64,000 nucleotides of DNA from Lutimonas halocynthiae (GCF_030409835.1 NZ_JAUFQO010000016.1:248001-312000); one strand, 5' to 3'. Counted from the first letter of the stretch, positions 47,415 through 57,025 are shown. A program made the numbers and translations. Notes: generated by a model not told the origin, from the letters alone.

Positions 47415-48242
47415 TTACTTCTTTGCCAATGCCTCTTCACTTTCCTTTTTTTGTTTGTTCACTATAAATTTAGATATTTTTATACTTACCTCATATAAAA
47501 TGATCATTGGGATAGCCACGATCACCTGGCTAATGATATCCGGAGGCGTAATTACGGCAGCGAGCACTAAAACAAGTACCAGTGCATATTTACGGTAGGT
47601 CTTTAGAAATTCAGGTGTAACAAGCCCCATTTTTGTTAAAAAGTAAATGATTATTGGTAACTCAAAAATAAAGCCTGCAGAAAGGCAGGAAGCCTTTAAA
47701 AGTCCGGTATAGGAGCTAAGGTCGAAATTATTCCTGACTTCTTCAGCTACACGGTAACTACCTAAGAAATTGATTGATAAAGGTGTGATAACATAGTATC
47801 CGAATAGAATTCCGAGGAAAAACAGAAAGGAAGTAATAATGATAAAACTCCTGGCATTCTTCTGTTCATTTTCATAAAGAGCAGGCTTGATAAATTTCCA
47901 AACCTCCCAAATGATGTATGGAAAGGCCATAACGAAACCGAATGCTATAGAGGTCCAGATATGTGCGGAAAATTGCCCTGCCATGGTTCTGCTTTGCACG
48001 ATAAATGGAATTTCATCAATGCAAAGTCCATCTGTTCCAAAACTTTTTGAAACCGAACATAAAAACCTATAAGTAAAGAAAGAAGGGTCTTTTGGCGCTA
48101 ATAGAATGGAATTGAAAATAAAATCTTTCATCATAAAGGCCACCATACCAAAGGCGAAAATTGCCAGAGAAGACCTAACTAAGGTCCATCTTAATACTTC
48201 AAGATGGCCTAAAAAAGACATTTCTTCCGTTTGCTCACTCAT
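47415..48242 (-). CDS. tatC: Sec-independent protein translocase TatC
   Basis: TatC is the receptor of the twin-arginine translocase. The 275-residue membrane protein has the N-terminal family mark EMSFLGHLEVLRW and six hydrophobic helices, including FGMVAFMM, FGYYVITPLS and VLAAVITPPDIISQVIVAIP. The lysine-rich tail is cytoplasmic. TatA is not adjacent in the window. It lies between kdsD and the DUF1801 protein gene, consistent with the operon order often seen in Bacteroidota. Confidence 0.94.
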   Translation of the reverse strand: MSEQTEEMSFLGHLEVLRWTLVRSSLAIFAFGMVAFMMKDFIFNSILLAPKDPSFFTYRFLCSVSKSFGTDGLCIDEIPFIVQSRTMAGQFSAHIWTSIAFGFVMAFPYIIWEVWKFIKPALYENEQKNARSFIIITSFLFFLGILFGYYVITPLSINFLGSYRVAEEVRNNFDLSSYTGLLKASCLSAGFIFELPIIIYFLTKMGLVTPEFLKTYRKYALVLVLVLAAVITPPDIISQVIVAIPMIILYEVSIKISKFIVNKQKKESEEALAKK

Positions 48243-48299
48243 AGTTTATTTTTTTGAATAACAATAGGGGGTCTAAAATAAGACATTCTAGAATCTAAA

Positions 48300-49265
48300 T
48301 TAAATGATTCCTTCTTTTAATAAATCATGAAAATGCACTACTCCAGAATACTTGCCATCGTGGGTGACCAGGATTTGTGTAATGTTGTTTTTTTGCATGA
48401 TGTCTAAAGCATTGACTGCCATAGTGTCTGAACTCACAGTTACAGGATCTTTACTCATGATATCTTTTGCCTGTAATTTATTAATATCAGCTGAATTCTC
48501 TAACATTCTTCTTATGTCACCATCAGTAATAATCCCAACGATGATATCATTTTTGACAACCGCAGTGGTACCTAATCTCTTCTTAGATATTTCAATAATT
48601 ACATCCTTGATCGGTGCTAGTTCTGTTACTTTCGGAACTTCATTATTTTCGGCCAGTTCATTGACTCTCAGATATAATTTCCTTCCTAAGGTTCCACCAG
48701 GATGGTATTTGGCAAAATCACGGCTAGAGAAATCTTTTAAATTTAACAAACAAATGGCCAGCGCATCTCCTATAACCAATTGAGCGGTTGTACTGGTAGT
48801 TGGCGCCAGATTATTTGGACAAGCCTCTTTTTCAACAAACGAGCTTAAAGTGTGATCAGCATGTTCGCCTAAAAAAGAGCTCTCATTTCCGGTAATGGCT
48901 ATTATTTTATTACCATAATTCTTGATCAATGGCAGGAGTACTTTAATTTCAGGTGTATTACCACTCTTAGAAATACAAATCACCACATCATCCTTTTGTA
49001 TATTTCCAAGATCCCCGTGAATGGCATCTGCGGCATGCATAAATACGGCCGGTGTGCCGGTAGAATTCATGGTTGCTACGATTTTTGATGCAATATTGGC
49101 GCTTTTGCCTATTCCGGTAACGATAACACGTCCTTCAGAATTATAAATGGTCAATACAGCTTTTTCAAAGTCTTCATTTACAAGTGCTGCCAGCTGTTTT
49201 ATGGCTTCCGCTTCAATGAGAATTGTATCCTTTGCCGTTTGTATTATGTTTTTATCCTTATTCAA
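48300..49265 (-). CDS. kdsD: Arabinose-5-phosphate isomerase (KpsF/GutQ/KdsD)
   Basis: KdsD interconverts ribulose-5-phosphate and arabinose-5-phosphate, the first step to KDO in LPS. The 321 residues have an N-terminal SIS domain (about 35-170) with GIGKSANIASKIVATMNSTG and CISKSGNTPEI, and two C-terminal CBS domains (about 205-320). The DUF1801, tatC and lptB genes downstream form an envelope unit with it. KpsF is an alternative assignment for the same activity. Confidence 0.9.
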   Translation of the reverse strand: MNKDKNIIQTAKDTILIEAEAIKQLAALVNEDFEKAVLTIYNSEGRVIVTGIGKSANIASKIVATMNSTGTPAVFMHAADAIHGDLGNIQKDDVVICISKSGNTPEIKVLLPLIKNYGNKIIAITGNESSFLGEHADHTLSSFVEKEACPNNLAPTTSTTAQLVIGDALAICLLNLKDFSSRDFAKYHPGGTLGRKLYLRVNELAENNEVPKVTELAPIKDVIIEISKKRLGTTAVVKNDIIVGIITDGDIRRMLENSADINKLQAKDIMSKDPVTVSSDTMAVNALDIMQKNNITQILVTHDGKYSGVVHFHDLLKEGII

Positions 49266-49415
49266 TATTTTGTATTTATTTTGTCAAAATAATATGTTAT
49301 ATTTATAGTATCATTGAATTTAATTAAACATTTGTTAAATTCAATCGTTAAAACTCCCCCTCAATAATTTTGGCATTAAAGTTGCAAAAATATTCAAAAA
49401 TAGATTAAAACGAGG

Positions 49416-51614
49416 ATGAAAGTAACAAAAATTAACTTACATGAATATTTGAAGAAATATTTTGGATTCAGTAAGTTTAAAGGTTTACAGAAGGATGCTA
49501 TAGAAAGTCTAATTGAAGGAAACAACACTTTTGTTGTAATGCCTACAGGTGGAGGAAAGTCATTAATATATCAATTACCCGCACTAATTCTTGAAGGAAC
49601 GGCTGTTGTAGTATCTCCTTTGATAGCCTTAATGAAGAATCAGGTTGATGCTATACGAGGGATATCATCCGAATACGGTATTGCACATGTGCTAAATTCT
49701 TCCTTAAATAAAGGAGAAATTGCCAGAGTTAAAAGTGATATTGAAAATGGCGTTACTAAATTGCTTTATGTGGCTCCCGAGTCTTTAACAAAGGAGGAAA
49801 ATATTGAATTCCTTAAAAAACAAAAAGTTACTTTTTTTGCTATAGACGAAGCACATTGTATATCTGAATGGGGGCATGATTTCAGACCTGAATACCGAAA
49901 CCTTAGAAATATAATTTATAAAATCGGTAATTTTCCGATTATAGGCCTTACTGCTACAGCGACACAAAAGGTGCAGGAGGATATCTTAAAGAATTTGGGT
50001 ATCAGTGATGCAACAACTTTTAAAGCTTCTTTTAACAGGGCTAATTTGTTTTATGAGATAAAGGCAAAAACCAAAGACGTTGAAAAGGATATTATACGGT
50101 TTATAAGAAATTATAAAGACAAATCGGGTATCATTTATTGCCTGAGTCGTAAGAAAGTTGAAGAGATAGCTCAAGTGTTACAGGTTAATGGCATTAAAGC
50201 CGTTCCTTATCACGCCGGGCTTGACGCCAAGACAAGAGCTCGCCATCAGGATATGTTTTTGATGGAGGATATAGATGTGGTTGTGGCCACCATAGCCTTT
50301 GGAATGGGGATTGACAAGCCAGATGTAAGGTTTGTTATTCATCATGATATACCAAAAAGTTTGGAGAGTTACTACCAGGAAACCGGAAGGGCAGGTAGAG
50401 ATGGAGGAGAAGGATACTGTTTAGCCTATTATTCTTATAAGGATATAGAGAAGTTGGAAAAATTTCTGTCTGGAAAGCCTGTGGCCGAGCAAGAGATTGG
50501 TAATGCTTTATTGCAAGAGGTTGTGGCATATGCTGAAACTTCAATGTCAAGAAGGAAATTTTTACTGCATTATTTTGGAGAAGAATTTGACGAGGTGAAT
50601 GGTGAAGGTGCTGATATGGATGACAATGTTAGGAATCCTAAAAAAACATCTGAAGCACAGAATGAGGTTGTCACCCTATTGGAAGTAGTTCAAAAAACAA
50701 AAGAAGAATACAGGTCAAAGGAGATTATTAACACTTTGATAGGTAAAGAAAATGCGCTGCTTATCTCGCACAAAACACATCTGCAAGCTATTTTTGGTGT
50801 AGGTAAAGCGAAGCCAGAAAAGCATTGGATGGCACTGATCAGACAAGTGCTTGTTGCTGGGTTGTTAAAAAAAGAAATTGAGCAATACGGTGTTTTAAAA
50901 TTATCAGATAAAGGTGAGGCATTTATTAAAAACCCTCATTCGTTTATGATGACTGAAGACCACGTTTACAGTGCTGAGAATGATGCAAATATCATTACGA
51001 ATGCAAAAGCCTCTGGAGGTACAGTGGATGATCAGCTCATGGGATTACTTAAAGATTTAAGAAAAAAAGTAGCAAAGAAGCAGGGTGTACCGCCTTTTGT
51101 GGTTTTTCAAGACCCATCTCTTGAGGATATGACACTAAAATACCCCATTGATATTAAGGAACTGGCAAATGTGCACGGTGTTGGTGATGGAAAAGCCAAG
51201 AAATTCGGAAAGGATTTCGTCGATTTAATTGCGACTTATGTGAAGGATAATGATGTGGTAAGACCTGATGACCTGATCGTGAAAAGTACAGGGGTTAATT
51301 CTGGCTTAAAGCTTTATATTATCCAGAATACTGATAAAAAACTACCTCTTTCTGATATTGCCCATTCAAAAGGTCTTGATATGTCAGAACTGGTCAAAGT
51401 GATGGAACAGATAATTTATTCAGGTACAAAGATAAATATCGATTACTGTATCAATGATTTGTTAGATGAAGACCAGCAAGAAGAAATTCTTGATTATTTT
51501 ATGGAAGCGGATAGCGATAGAATACAATTGGCTCTTGATGAATTTGATGGTGATTATGATGATGAAGAGTTGAGATTGATGCGAATTAAATTTATTAGTG
51601 AAGTTGCGAATTAA
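49416..51614 (+). CDS. recQ: RecQ helicase (zinc-ligand-free form, with HRDC domain)
   Basis: RecQ is a 3'-5' DNA helicase acting in recombination and replication repair. The 732 residues have Walker A (MPTGGGKSLIYQLPAL), DEAH (AIDEAHCISEWGHDF), the aromatic-rich loop region, QxxGRAGRDG, a winged-helix region and an HRDC domain (about 540-615). The zinc-binding cysteines are absent: at the equivalent spacing the residues are S378, N395, G398 and M401 (SRRKFLLHYFGEEFDE then VNGEGADMDDN). A TAATTTTG -7 box is at 49365-49372. It is divergent from kdsD. Confidence 0.93.
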   Translation: MKVTKINLHEYLKKYFGFSKFKGLQKDAIESLIEGNNTFVVMPTGGGKSLIYQLPALILEGTAVVVSPLIALMKNQVDAIRGISSEYGIAHVLNSSLNKGEIARVKSDIENGVTKLLYVAPESLTKEENIEFLKKQKVTFFAIDEAHCISEWGHDFRPEYRNLRNIIYKIGNFPIIGLTATATQKVQEDILKNLGISDATTFKASFNRANLFYEIKAKTKDVEKDIIRFIRNYKDKSGIIYCLSRKKVEEIAQVLQVNGIKAVPYHAGLDAKTRARHQDMFLMEDIDVVVATIAFGMGIDKPDVRFVIHHDIPKSLESYYQETGRAGRDGGEGYCLAYYSYKDIEKLEKFLSGKPVAEQEIGNALLQEVVAYAETSMSRRKFLLHYFGEEFDEVNGEGADMDDNVRNPKKTSEAQNEVVTLLEVVQKTKEEYRSKEIINTLIGKENALLISHKTHLQAIFGVGKAKPEKHWMALIRQVLVAGLLKKEIEQYGVLKLSDKGEAFIKNPHSFMMTEDHVYSAENDANIITNAKASGGTVDDQLMGLLKDLRKKVAKKQGVPPFVVFQDPSLEDMTLKYPIDIKELANVHGVGDGKAKKFGKDFVDLIATYVKDNDVVRPDDLIVKSTGVNSGLKLYIIQNTDKKLPLSDIAHSKGLDMSELVKVMEQIIYSGTKINIDYCINDLLDEDQQEEILDYFMEADSDRIQLALDEFDGDYDDEELRLMRIKFISEVAN

Positions 51615-51642
51615 GGAAAAAGACAATTAAAAATTTATATTT

Positions 51643-52464
51643 ATGAGTGAAGACTCTTCTGATAAGGCATCTGTTGGTGCTAAAGAAAAAAATCTCAGTT
51701 CAAAACGTTACGAAAAAGAATTAGAAAATCTACAAATTGAGTTGGTAAAACTGCAGGACTGGATTCAAAACCAGGGATTAAAAGTGGTGGTCATTTTTGA
51801 AGGTAGGGATGCTGCAGGTAAAGGAGGGGTAATCAAAAGGATATCACAAAGCCTTAACCCAAGGGTATGTAAAATAGTAGCATTAGGTACGCCTTCAAGT
51901 AAAGAAAAAAGTCAATGGTATTTTCAAAGATATGTTCCTCATTTGCCCAGTGCTGGTGAAATGATTCTTTTTGATCGTAGCTGGTATAACAGAGCAGGAG
52001 TTGAACATGTGATGGGTTTTTGTAATCAGACTGAATACAATGAATTTATGCGTTCTTGCCCTGAATTTGAAAGAATGCTTATCCGTTCAGGAATTATCTT
52101 ACTCAAATACTGGTTTTCAGTTTCTGATGAAGAACAGGAAAGACGCTTTAAGTCAAGGATAAATGATCCAATGAAGGGATGGAAACTCAGTCCAATGGAT
52201 CTTAAATCTCGTGAACATTGGTTGGAGTACAGTAAAGCCAAAGATGAGATGTTTAAATATACGGATACCAAACAATCTCCGTGGTATGTTGTTCCCGCTG
52301 ATAATAAAAAGAAGGCCAGATTAAATTGTATCAGTCATTTACTGAGCAGTGTTGATTATAAAAAAGTTGAAAGAGAAGAGATTATACTTCCTCCCAGAAA
52401 GGATGATAAAGGTTATATCAGAACACCATTTGCGAACCAGACCATTGTGCCGCAAAAGTATTGA
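51643..52464 (+). CDS. ppk2: Polyphosphate kinase 2
   Basis: PPK2 uses polyphosphate to phosphorylate nucleotides or the reverse. The 273-residue protein has Walker A (GRDAAGKGG, 54-62), the lid motif region DRSWYNRAGVEHVMGF and the LKYWFSVSDEEQ segment; its size fits the single-domain class I type. The direction and nucleotide (GDP or ADP) cannot be read. It lies 28 bases after recQ and is convergent with the ZIP gene two bases away. Confidence 0.9.
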   Translation: MSEDSSDKASVGAKEKNLSSKRYEKELENLQIELVKLQDWIQNQGLKVVVIFEGRDAAGKGGVIKRISQSLNPRVCKIVALGTPSSKEKSQWYFQRYVPHLPSAGEMILFDRSWYNRAGVEHVMGFCNQTEYNEFMRSCPEFERMLIRSGIILLKYWFSVSDEEQERRFKSRINDPMKGWKLSPMDLKSREHWLEYSKAKDEMFKYTDTKQSPWYVVPADNKKKARLNCISHLLSSVDYKKVEREEIILPPRKDDKGYIRTPFANQTIVPQKY

Positions 52465-52465
52465 A

Positions 52466-53140
52466 TTATAAACTTAAAAAAGCGACGGCAAACCCTATAA
52501 GGATGGCTATAAATTTTTGAAGATTAAATTTGTGGTTTTCAGAACTTTCAAATAAAATCGCAGTCGAAATGTGCAAAAAGACACCAATAATCAGTGCATT
52601 GATCTGATCTTCATATAGGTGAATAACTGAAAAATTACTGGAAACCCAACTTCCTAGAGGGCTCATTACGGCGAATAAAAACAGGAATAGAAAAACCAAA
52701 CCTTTTGATAAGGAAGAGTTTTTTAGAAAAACTGCTAAGATGATGGTTATCGGCAATTTATGAATTACGATTGCATAGAGAAGATTTGTATTTTCTTCAA
52801 TTCCTAGAGGCATGCCTTCAAGAAAAGCGTGTAAGGATAAACTACCTAAAAGCAACCAAGGAATATTTTTTTCAAAATCGTGAGAATGGATATGCCCGTG
52901 TTCTGCTCCTTTAGAAAGGTATTCTAAAGCAGTTTGCAGAACGATTCCCAACAAAATAAAAACACCGATATGCTCTTGTTGACCACTAAACACCTCTGGT
53001 ATAAGATGCAGAACTGTAACTGATAAAAGGTAGGCACCACTAAATGAAAGAAATAATTGCAGGTGTTTTTTATTTGGATTCATTAATTGAACCAATATAA
53101 ACCCAACAATTACTGGTATGACTAAGGCTATATATATCAT
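52466..53140 (-). CDS. ZIP-family metal transporter
   Basis: The 224-residue protein has about eight hydrophobic helices. A His-rich loop (GAEHGHIHSHDF) between helices three and four is followed by helix four with SLSLHAFLEGMPLG, containing the conserved HxxxE metal site, and helix five with IVIHKLPITIIL. ZIP proteins import zinc or other divalent cations. Start and stop overlap the methyltransferase gene by four bases (ATGA). The metal cannot be fixed from the sequence; zinc or manganese are likeliest. Confidence 0.88.
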   Translation of the reverse strand: MIYIALVIPVIVGFILVQLMNPNKKHLQLFLSFSGAYLLSVTVLHLIPEVFSGQQEHIGVFILLGIVLQTALEYLSKGAEHGHIHSHDFEKNIPWLLLGSLSLHAFLEGMPLGIEENTNLLYAIVIHKLPITIILAVFLKNSSLSKGLVFLFLFLFAVMSPLGSWVSSNFSVIHLYEDQINALIIGVFLHISTAILFESSENHKFNLQKFIAILIGFAVAFLSL

Positions 53141-53865
53141 TGCATGATCAATATTAACCTGTCAGAGATCTCCGCATCGAAAGGATTCAATTCATAGTCA
53201 CCAAAAACATGCTGAATTTCTAAACCTGCAGCCTGTGCAAATTGTTTCATTTTTTTTAGATCAAGCGCCTGAACTTTCTCCATATAATGATGAACCTCTC
53301 CATTATTAGTAACATCAATTTCTTTGATGATGAAGCTTTCAGTTACTCTTTTTTTAATTAAAAAATCCACTCCTTTTTTTCTGATCACCTGCTCTGGAAT
53401 CAAAGTACTGACCACTTTATGTAAATTTAGAAAATCTACGACTATGTGACCATTCTTATTGAGTGCGTTTTTAAAATTTTCTAAAACTTTAATATTTGTC
53501 GATTCCTGATTAAAATAACCAAAACTTGTAAAAAGATTAAAAATAGAATCGTATTTCCCATTTAAGGGATTTCTCATATCGTGAATTTCAAAAGAAAGAC
53601 CTTCTTTTTGAAATTGTTTCGCATGCATGATGCTGTTCACAGAAAGATCGGCTCCTGTAGCATCAAATCCCTGGGAATTTAGAAACAAGGAATGCCTTCC
53701 TTTTCCGCAGGGCAGGTCAAGAATCTTATCTCCCTGAGATAAATTTAAAAACCCAATCAAATTGTTCATGAACAACTTAGCCTCATCATCATTCCTATAA
53801 TCGTATAGTATATGATAGAAGGAAGTATCAAACCAATTTTCGAACCATTCTTTTTCTTTCTCCAT
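53137..53865 (-). CDS. Class I SAM-dependent methyltransferase
   Basis: From ATG 53865 the 242-residue protein has a Rossmann methyltransferase core with motif I (ILDLPCGKGRHSLFL), TGADLSVNSI and NLFTSFGYF, and a C-terminal extension typical of the Methyltransf_25-like group. The N-terminal WFENWFDTSFYHILYDYRND is a conserved family start. The substrate is unknown. Its stop overlaps the ZIP start, so the two are translated together. Confidence 0.85.
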   Translation of the reverse strand: MEKEKEWFENWFDTSFYHILYDYRNDDEAKLFMNNLIGFLNLSQGDKILDLPCGKGRHSLFLNSQGFDATGADLSVNSIMHAKQFQKEGLSFEIHDMRNPLNGKYDSIFNLFTSFGYFNQESTNIKVLENFKNALNKNGHIVVDFLNLHKVVSTLIPEQVIRKKGVDFLIKKRVTESFIIKEIDVTNNGEVHHYMEKVQALDLKKMKQFAQAAGLEIQHVFGDYELNPFDAEISDRLILIMQ

Positions 53866-53933
53866 AATTTTAAGATCACACAAAAATAGAAAATAATACC
53901 ATTTGAAAAGTAAAGATTTAGTTTTTGTCAGAA

Positions 53934-53967
53934 TTGTTTACTGACTAATTTCTTTGCTGTATTTTTG
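53934..53967 (+). promoter_or_regulatory. Possible promoter of the THUMP methyltransferase gene
   Basis: TTG (53934-53936) is followed after 23 bases by TATTTTTG (53960-53967). This is within the 17-23 spacing of the Bacteroidota consensus. The -7 box ends four bases before the ATG at 53972, so the leader would be very short. Confidence 0.4.
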
Positions 53968-53971
53968 TAAC

Positions 53972-55132
53972 ATGAATGAAAACTACGATATGTTGGCCAA
54001 ATGTCTTTTTGGCTTCGAAGAAGTTCTTGCAAAAGAACTAAGAAATTTAGGCGCTCAAAATATAAAAGAAGGAGTTAGGAATGTTAAGTTTAAAGGTGAT
54101 AAAGGCTTTATGTATAAAGCGAATTTGGCACTTAGAACAGCCATCAGGATTCTTGTACCCATTGAAACATTTATGATAAGTAACGAGGATGATTTATATA
54201 ACAATCTGTCTAAAATTTCTTGGGAAAAATATTTGGATGAAAATTCAACTTTGGCTATACATTCGTCTGTTCATTCTGAAATATTTTCTAATTCGCATTA
54301 TGTTTCTTTGCGAAGTAAGGATGCAATCGTTGATTATTTTAGAAAAAAGTATCAGAAAAGACCAAGTATCGACACAAAACATCCTGATGTGCAGTTTGAT
54401 ATCCATCTTCAGAAAAACACATGTACTGTCTCTTTAGATAGTTCCGGTGAATCATTGCATAAGAGAGGTTATAGAAGTGATACCAATATCGCACCGATTA
54501 ATGAAGTGCTCGCAGCTGGTTTGGTTCTTTTGACGGGATACGACGGTACTCAAAATTTTATTGACCCTATGTGTGGTAGTGGAACGATCTTGATTGAGGC
54601 GGCCATGATAGCAAATAATATTCCGGCTAATATAAACAGACCAGAATTTTCATTTGAGAAATGGAAAGACTTTGATCAGGAATTATTTGATTTGATTCAT
54701 GACACACTTTTAAAAAAGGTCAGAAATACGGATAAAAAAATTATAGGTTTTGACAAAGCCCCATCTGCTATCCGTAAGGCTCAGAACAATATTGAAAACG
54801 CCTCTTTAGAGGAGTTTATCAAGATTGAAAGAAAAAATTTCTTCGAAGAACTTAGCCCGGTTGAAGATAATGTTATCGTTGTGTTTAATCCCCCCTATGG
54901 GGAAAGACTTACGGTGAATGTACCAGTGTTTTACCGTCAGATAGGGGATACCCTAAAACAACATTATACTGATACTTCTGCCTGGCTCATCACCTCAGAT
55001 TTTGAATCGGGTTTAAAAAATGTTGGTTTGAGAACTTCTAGAAAAATAAAGGTATTTAATGGAAAACTTGAATGTAGATTCGTTAAATATGAAATGTATG
55101 CTGGAAGTAGAAAGGCAAGTAAGCAAAAATGA
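53972..55132 (+). CDS. THUMP-domain RNA methyltransferase (RlmL/YcbY-like)
   Basis: The 386-residue protein has an N-terminal THUMP domain (about 40-155) and a C-terminal SAM methyltransferase domain. The FIDPMCGSGTILIEAAMIA segment is motif I, and VVFNPPYGERL is the catalytic NPPY region. It matches the N-terminal half of E. coli RlmL, which makes m2G2445 in 23S rRNA; the RlmK-type half is missing. The start at 53972 (MNENYDMLAKC) is preferred over 53954. It overlaps the GNAT gene by four bases. Confidence 0.9.
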   Translation: MNENYDMLAKCLFGFEEVLAKELRNLGAQNIKEGVRNVKFKGDKGFMYKANLALRTAIRILVPIETFMISNEDDLYNNLSKISWEKYLDENSTLAIHSSVHSEIFSNSHYVSLRSKDAIVDYFRKKYQKRPSIDTKHPDVQFDIHLQKNTCTVSLDSSGESLHKRGYRSDTNIAPINEVLAAGLVLLTGYDGTQNFIDPMCGSGTILIEAAMIANNIPANINRPEFSFEKWKDFDQELFDLIHDTLLKKVRNTDKKIIGFDKAPSAIRKAQNNIENASLEEFIKIERKNFFEELSPVEDNVIVVFNPPYGERLTVNVPVFYRQIGDTLKQHYTDTSAWLITSDFESGLKNVGLRTSRKIKVFNGKLECRFVKYEMYAGSRKASKQK

Positions 55133-55563
55133 TAGTTATTACAGAAATTAAGGCTGAAGACACCTATCCCATTAGAAAAGCTATTTTGAGGGAAGGCATG
55201 ACTTTGAGTCATGAAATGATTGGAGATCATGAAGCTGAAACCTTGCATTTGGGCCTTTTTGAATCTGATGAATTAGTTTGTATTGGTAGTTTTATGAAGG
55301 CTTCAAAAGAAATATTCAAAGGTTCACAGTTTCAATTAAGGGGAATGGCTTCAGCAAAAACGTCACAAGGAAAAGGATATGGTAAATTATTATTGCAAGA
55401 GGCAGAACTTCGACTTGAACAACGAGGTATAGATGTAGTTTGGTGCAATGCCAGAATAGTTGCATTGGATTTTTATAAAAAAATGGGCTATCAATTAACA
55501 GGTAATGTTTTTGATGTAGACCAGGTAGGGCCTCATTATATGATGTTTAAAGAATTGAATTAA
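55129..55563 (+). CDS. GNAT-family N-acetyltransferase
   Basis: The 144-residue protein is a single GNAT domain. The acetyl-CoA-binding region is LRGMASAKTSQGKGYGKLLLQEAE, where the R/Q-x-x-G-x-G/A loop appears as QGKGYG, and WCNARIVALDFYKKMGY is the C-terminal motif B. The acceptor is unknown; the size and sequence resemble small-molecule or protein N-acetyltransferases. It begins within the THUMP gene stop and is cotranscribed with it. Confidence 0.88.
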   Translation: MIVITEIKAEDTYPIRKAILREGMTLSHEMIGDHEAETLHLGLFESDELVCIGSFMKASKEIFKGSQFQLRGMASAKTSQGKGYGKLLLQEAELRLEQRGIDVVWCNARIVALDFYKKMGYQLTGNVFDVDQVGPHYMMFKELN

Positions 55564-55636
55564 GTTAGCCGCCTGACCCACAAAGTAAAATTTTCACTTT
55601 GTAACTCTAAGAATGAAGAACTAAGTAGCTAATCAA

Positions 55637-56656
55637 ATGAAAGGCGTATTGTATATTTTGAAAAGAAAACACTTCATTTTCGCTTCTATACTCTTTTTTG
55701 TATTCACAGTACAAGGATCAAATTTAAAAGTATCCGACACATTAATTACGCCTTCTCAAATAATTGATTCCCTGCTTTTGAGTGAAAATCTTGATTGGTC
55801 TGTGAGGCTCGTCTCAAATTTTAAACAGCAACAGTTTCGATTGAGCAATGAAGACAGTCGATTATTATACCTACCTAATAATCCATATGGTGTTGGTTTT
55901 GGGATTGCGAATCAAAAAATGGTCATAGATGTGGTATTTAATCTTAAAACAGAAGATGAAGACCACACTACAAAATTTGCTGCTGAAGGAGCAATAATCT
56001 TAGCGAAGAACTTGTTCGGGTTTGCAATTGAAAATGTAAATGGGTACAGCGTTTCAAGTAAGCAAAATGAAGAAGAAGAATTTAGGCGCGATATATCAAT
56101 GTCGTCGATTGGCCTTGAATATATACGTGTTTTAGGTAAGAATGACATCACAGTACGAGGCATGAAAGCTGGGTTGCCAGACACGCATAAAACCCTTGTT
56201 TCTTATGGCTTAGGAGGGTTCTTATTATGGAGAGATCTTGCTGCCGATGCTTCCATTATACCCGAGGCTGATCAGCAGTATTTCAATGAGCAAGCCGAGA
56301 TTTATGACATATCCGGATTTGGAGTAGGTATCTTAGGTGGTGTCAGTGCCTATTTTTCTTTACCCGCTCATTTTTTTGCTACTGCCTATGTTGCACCTGG
56401 TATTGGAATGGAATATAAATATGTTAAGACGGAAAGTGGTAATTATATTCCTTCAAATCCGCTGCTGTTTAAAACTGATTTTTTTGCATCTCTGGGATAT
56501 AACAGAGAAAAATTTTACATTCATTTCACCTTTGGTACTGACTGGTATTTAAGTAGTCTGGACTTTGATAATGACATATTTTTGAGTGTTACAAAGTCAA
56601 AATTTGTAGTGGGATATAACATTGGTAAAGTATTTAAAAAAAAGAAAGCATTTTAG
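55637..56656 (+). CDS. DUF4421 outer-membrane-type protein
   Basis: The 339-residue protein has a signal peptide (about 10-27, ending VQGSN). A beta-barrel-like sequence follows with LYLPNNPYGVGFGIANQKMVIDV near the N-terminus, many alternating strands, and a final FVVGYNIGKVFKK. I recognise it as DUF4421, a Bacteroidota family of unknown function. The N-terminal KRKHFIFAS is hydrophilic, so a start at a later ATG is possible but not evident. It stands 73 bases after the GNAT gene. Confidence 0.8.
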   Translation: MKGVLYILKRKHFIFASILFFVFTVQGSNLKVSDTLITPSQIIDSLLLSENLDWSVRLVSNFKQQQFRLSNEDSRLLYLPNNPYGVGFGIANQKMVIDVVFNLKTEDEDHTTKFAAEGAIILAKNLFGFAIENVNGYSVSSKQNEEEEFRRDISMSSIGLEYIRVLGKNDITVRGMKAGLPDTHKTLVSYGLGGFLLWRDLAADASIIPEADQQYFNEQAEIYDISGFGVGILGGVSAYFSLPAHFFATAYVAPGIGMEYKYVKTESGNYIPSNPLLFKTDFFASLGYNREKFYIHFTFGTDWYLSSLDFDNDIFLSVTKSKFVVGYNIGKVFKKKKAF

Positions 56657-56746
56657 CACGTATTATGATAATTCACTAATGATGAGGGTGTATTGAACAA
56701 ATTGTGGAACTCAATTTTTTTTAGAAAATACTGCTAATTTAGGTCC

Positions 56747-56780
56747 AAAAAAAAACCGCTAACATATGTTGCGGTTTTTT
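56747..56780. terminator. Bidirectional terminator between DUF4421 gene and tRNA-Met
   Basis: An A-run, CCGC, a nested AACAT/ATGTT palindrome, GCGG and a T-run form a strong hairpin with one bulged base. It serves the DUF4421 mRNA on the plus strand and the tRNA on the minus strand. Confidence 0.85.
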
Positions 56781-56791
56781 CTATCTATCTG

Positions 56792-56865
56792 TAGCGAGAT
56801 CGGGAATTGAACCCGAGACCTCCGGGTTATGAATCCGACGCTCTAACCATCTGAGCTACCTCGCC
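56792..56865 (-). tRNA. tRNA-Met (CAU), elongator-type
   Basis: The minus strand folds into a standard cloverleaf of 74 bases. The acceptor stem GGCGAGG pairs with TCTCGCT (two G-U pairs), with discriminator A. The D arm AGCTCAGATGGTTAGAGC is intact, the anticodon loop TTCATAA gives anticodon CAT, and the T arm is TCGGG-TTCAATT-CCCGA. No CCA is encoded. The base pair next to the anticodon loop reads A-C. It does not have the 5' C of typical initiators, so elongator Met is favoured; a lysidine-modified tRNA-Ile2 cannot be excluded. Confidence 0.93.
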
Positions 56866-56912
56866 ATAATTCATCAAAAAACCTTAAAAAGGGCTTCTTG
56901 ATTTTGAGTTTG

Positions 56913-56942
56913 CAAATATAAAAACAAATTCATTTGCCACAA
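56913..56942 (-). promoter_or_regulatory. Promoter of tRNA-Met (Bacteroidota consensus)
   Basis: On the minus strand TTG (56940-56942) is followed after exactly 19 bases by TATATTTG (56913-56920). This is a textbook Bacteroidota promoter, about 48 bases upstream of the mature tRNA 5' end. Confidence 0.75.
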
Positions 56943-57025
56943 GTAATGAGAGCGAAAATATTAAAATAAAAATAATTTTTTTTAGAAATAGATATTCTAT
57001 ATATTGCTTCCATAAAAAATCAAGA

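Noticed and set aside
55580-55602. Hairpin ACAAAGT/ACTTTGT between GNAT and DUF4421 genes
   Set aside because: No T-run follows, so it is not a convincing terminator.
56792-56865. tRNA-Ile2 (lysidine) instead of tRNA-Met
   Set aside because: The anticodon is CAU in both, and the acceptor and arms look like elongator Met; decisive identity elements cannot be checked here.
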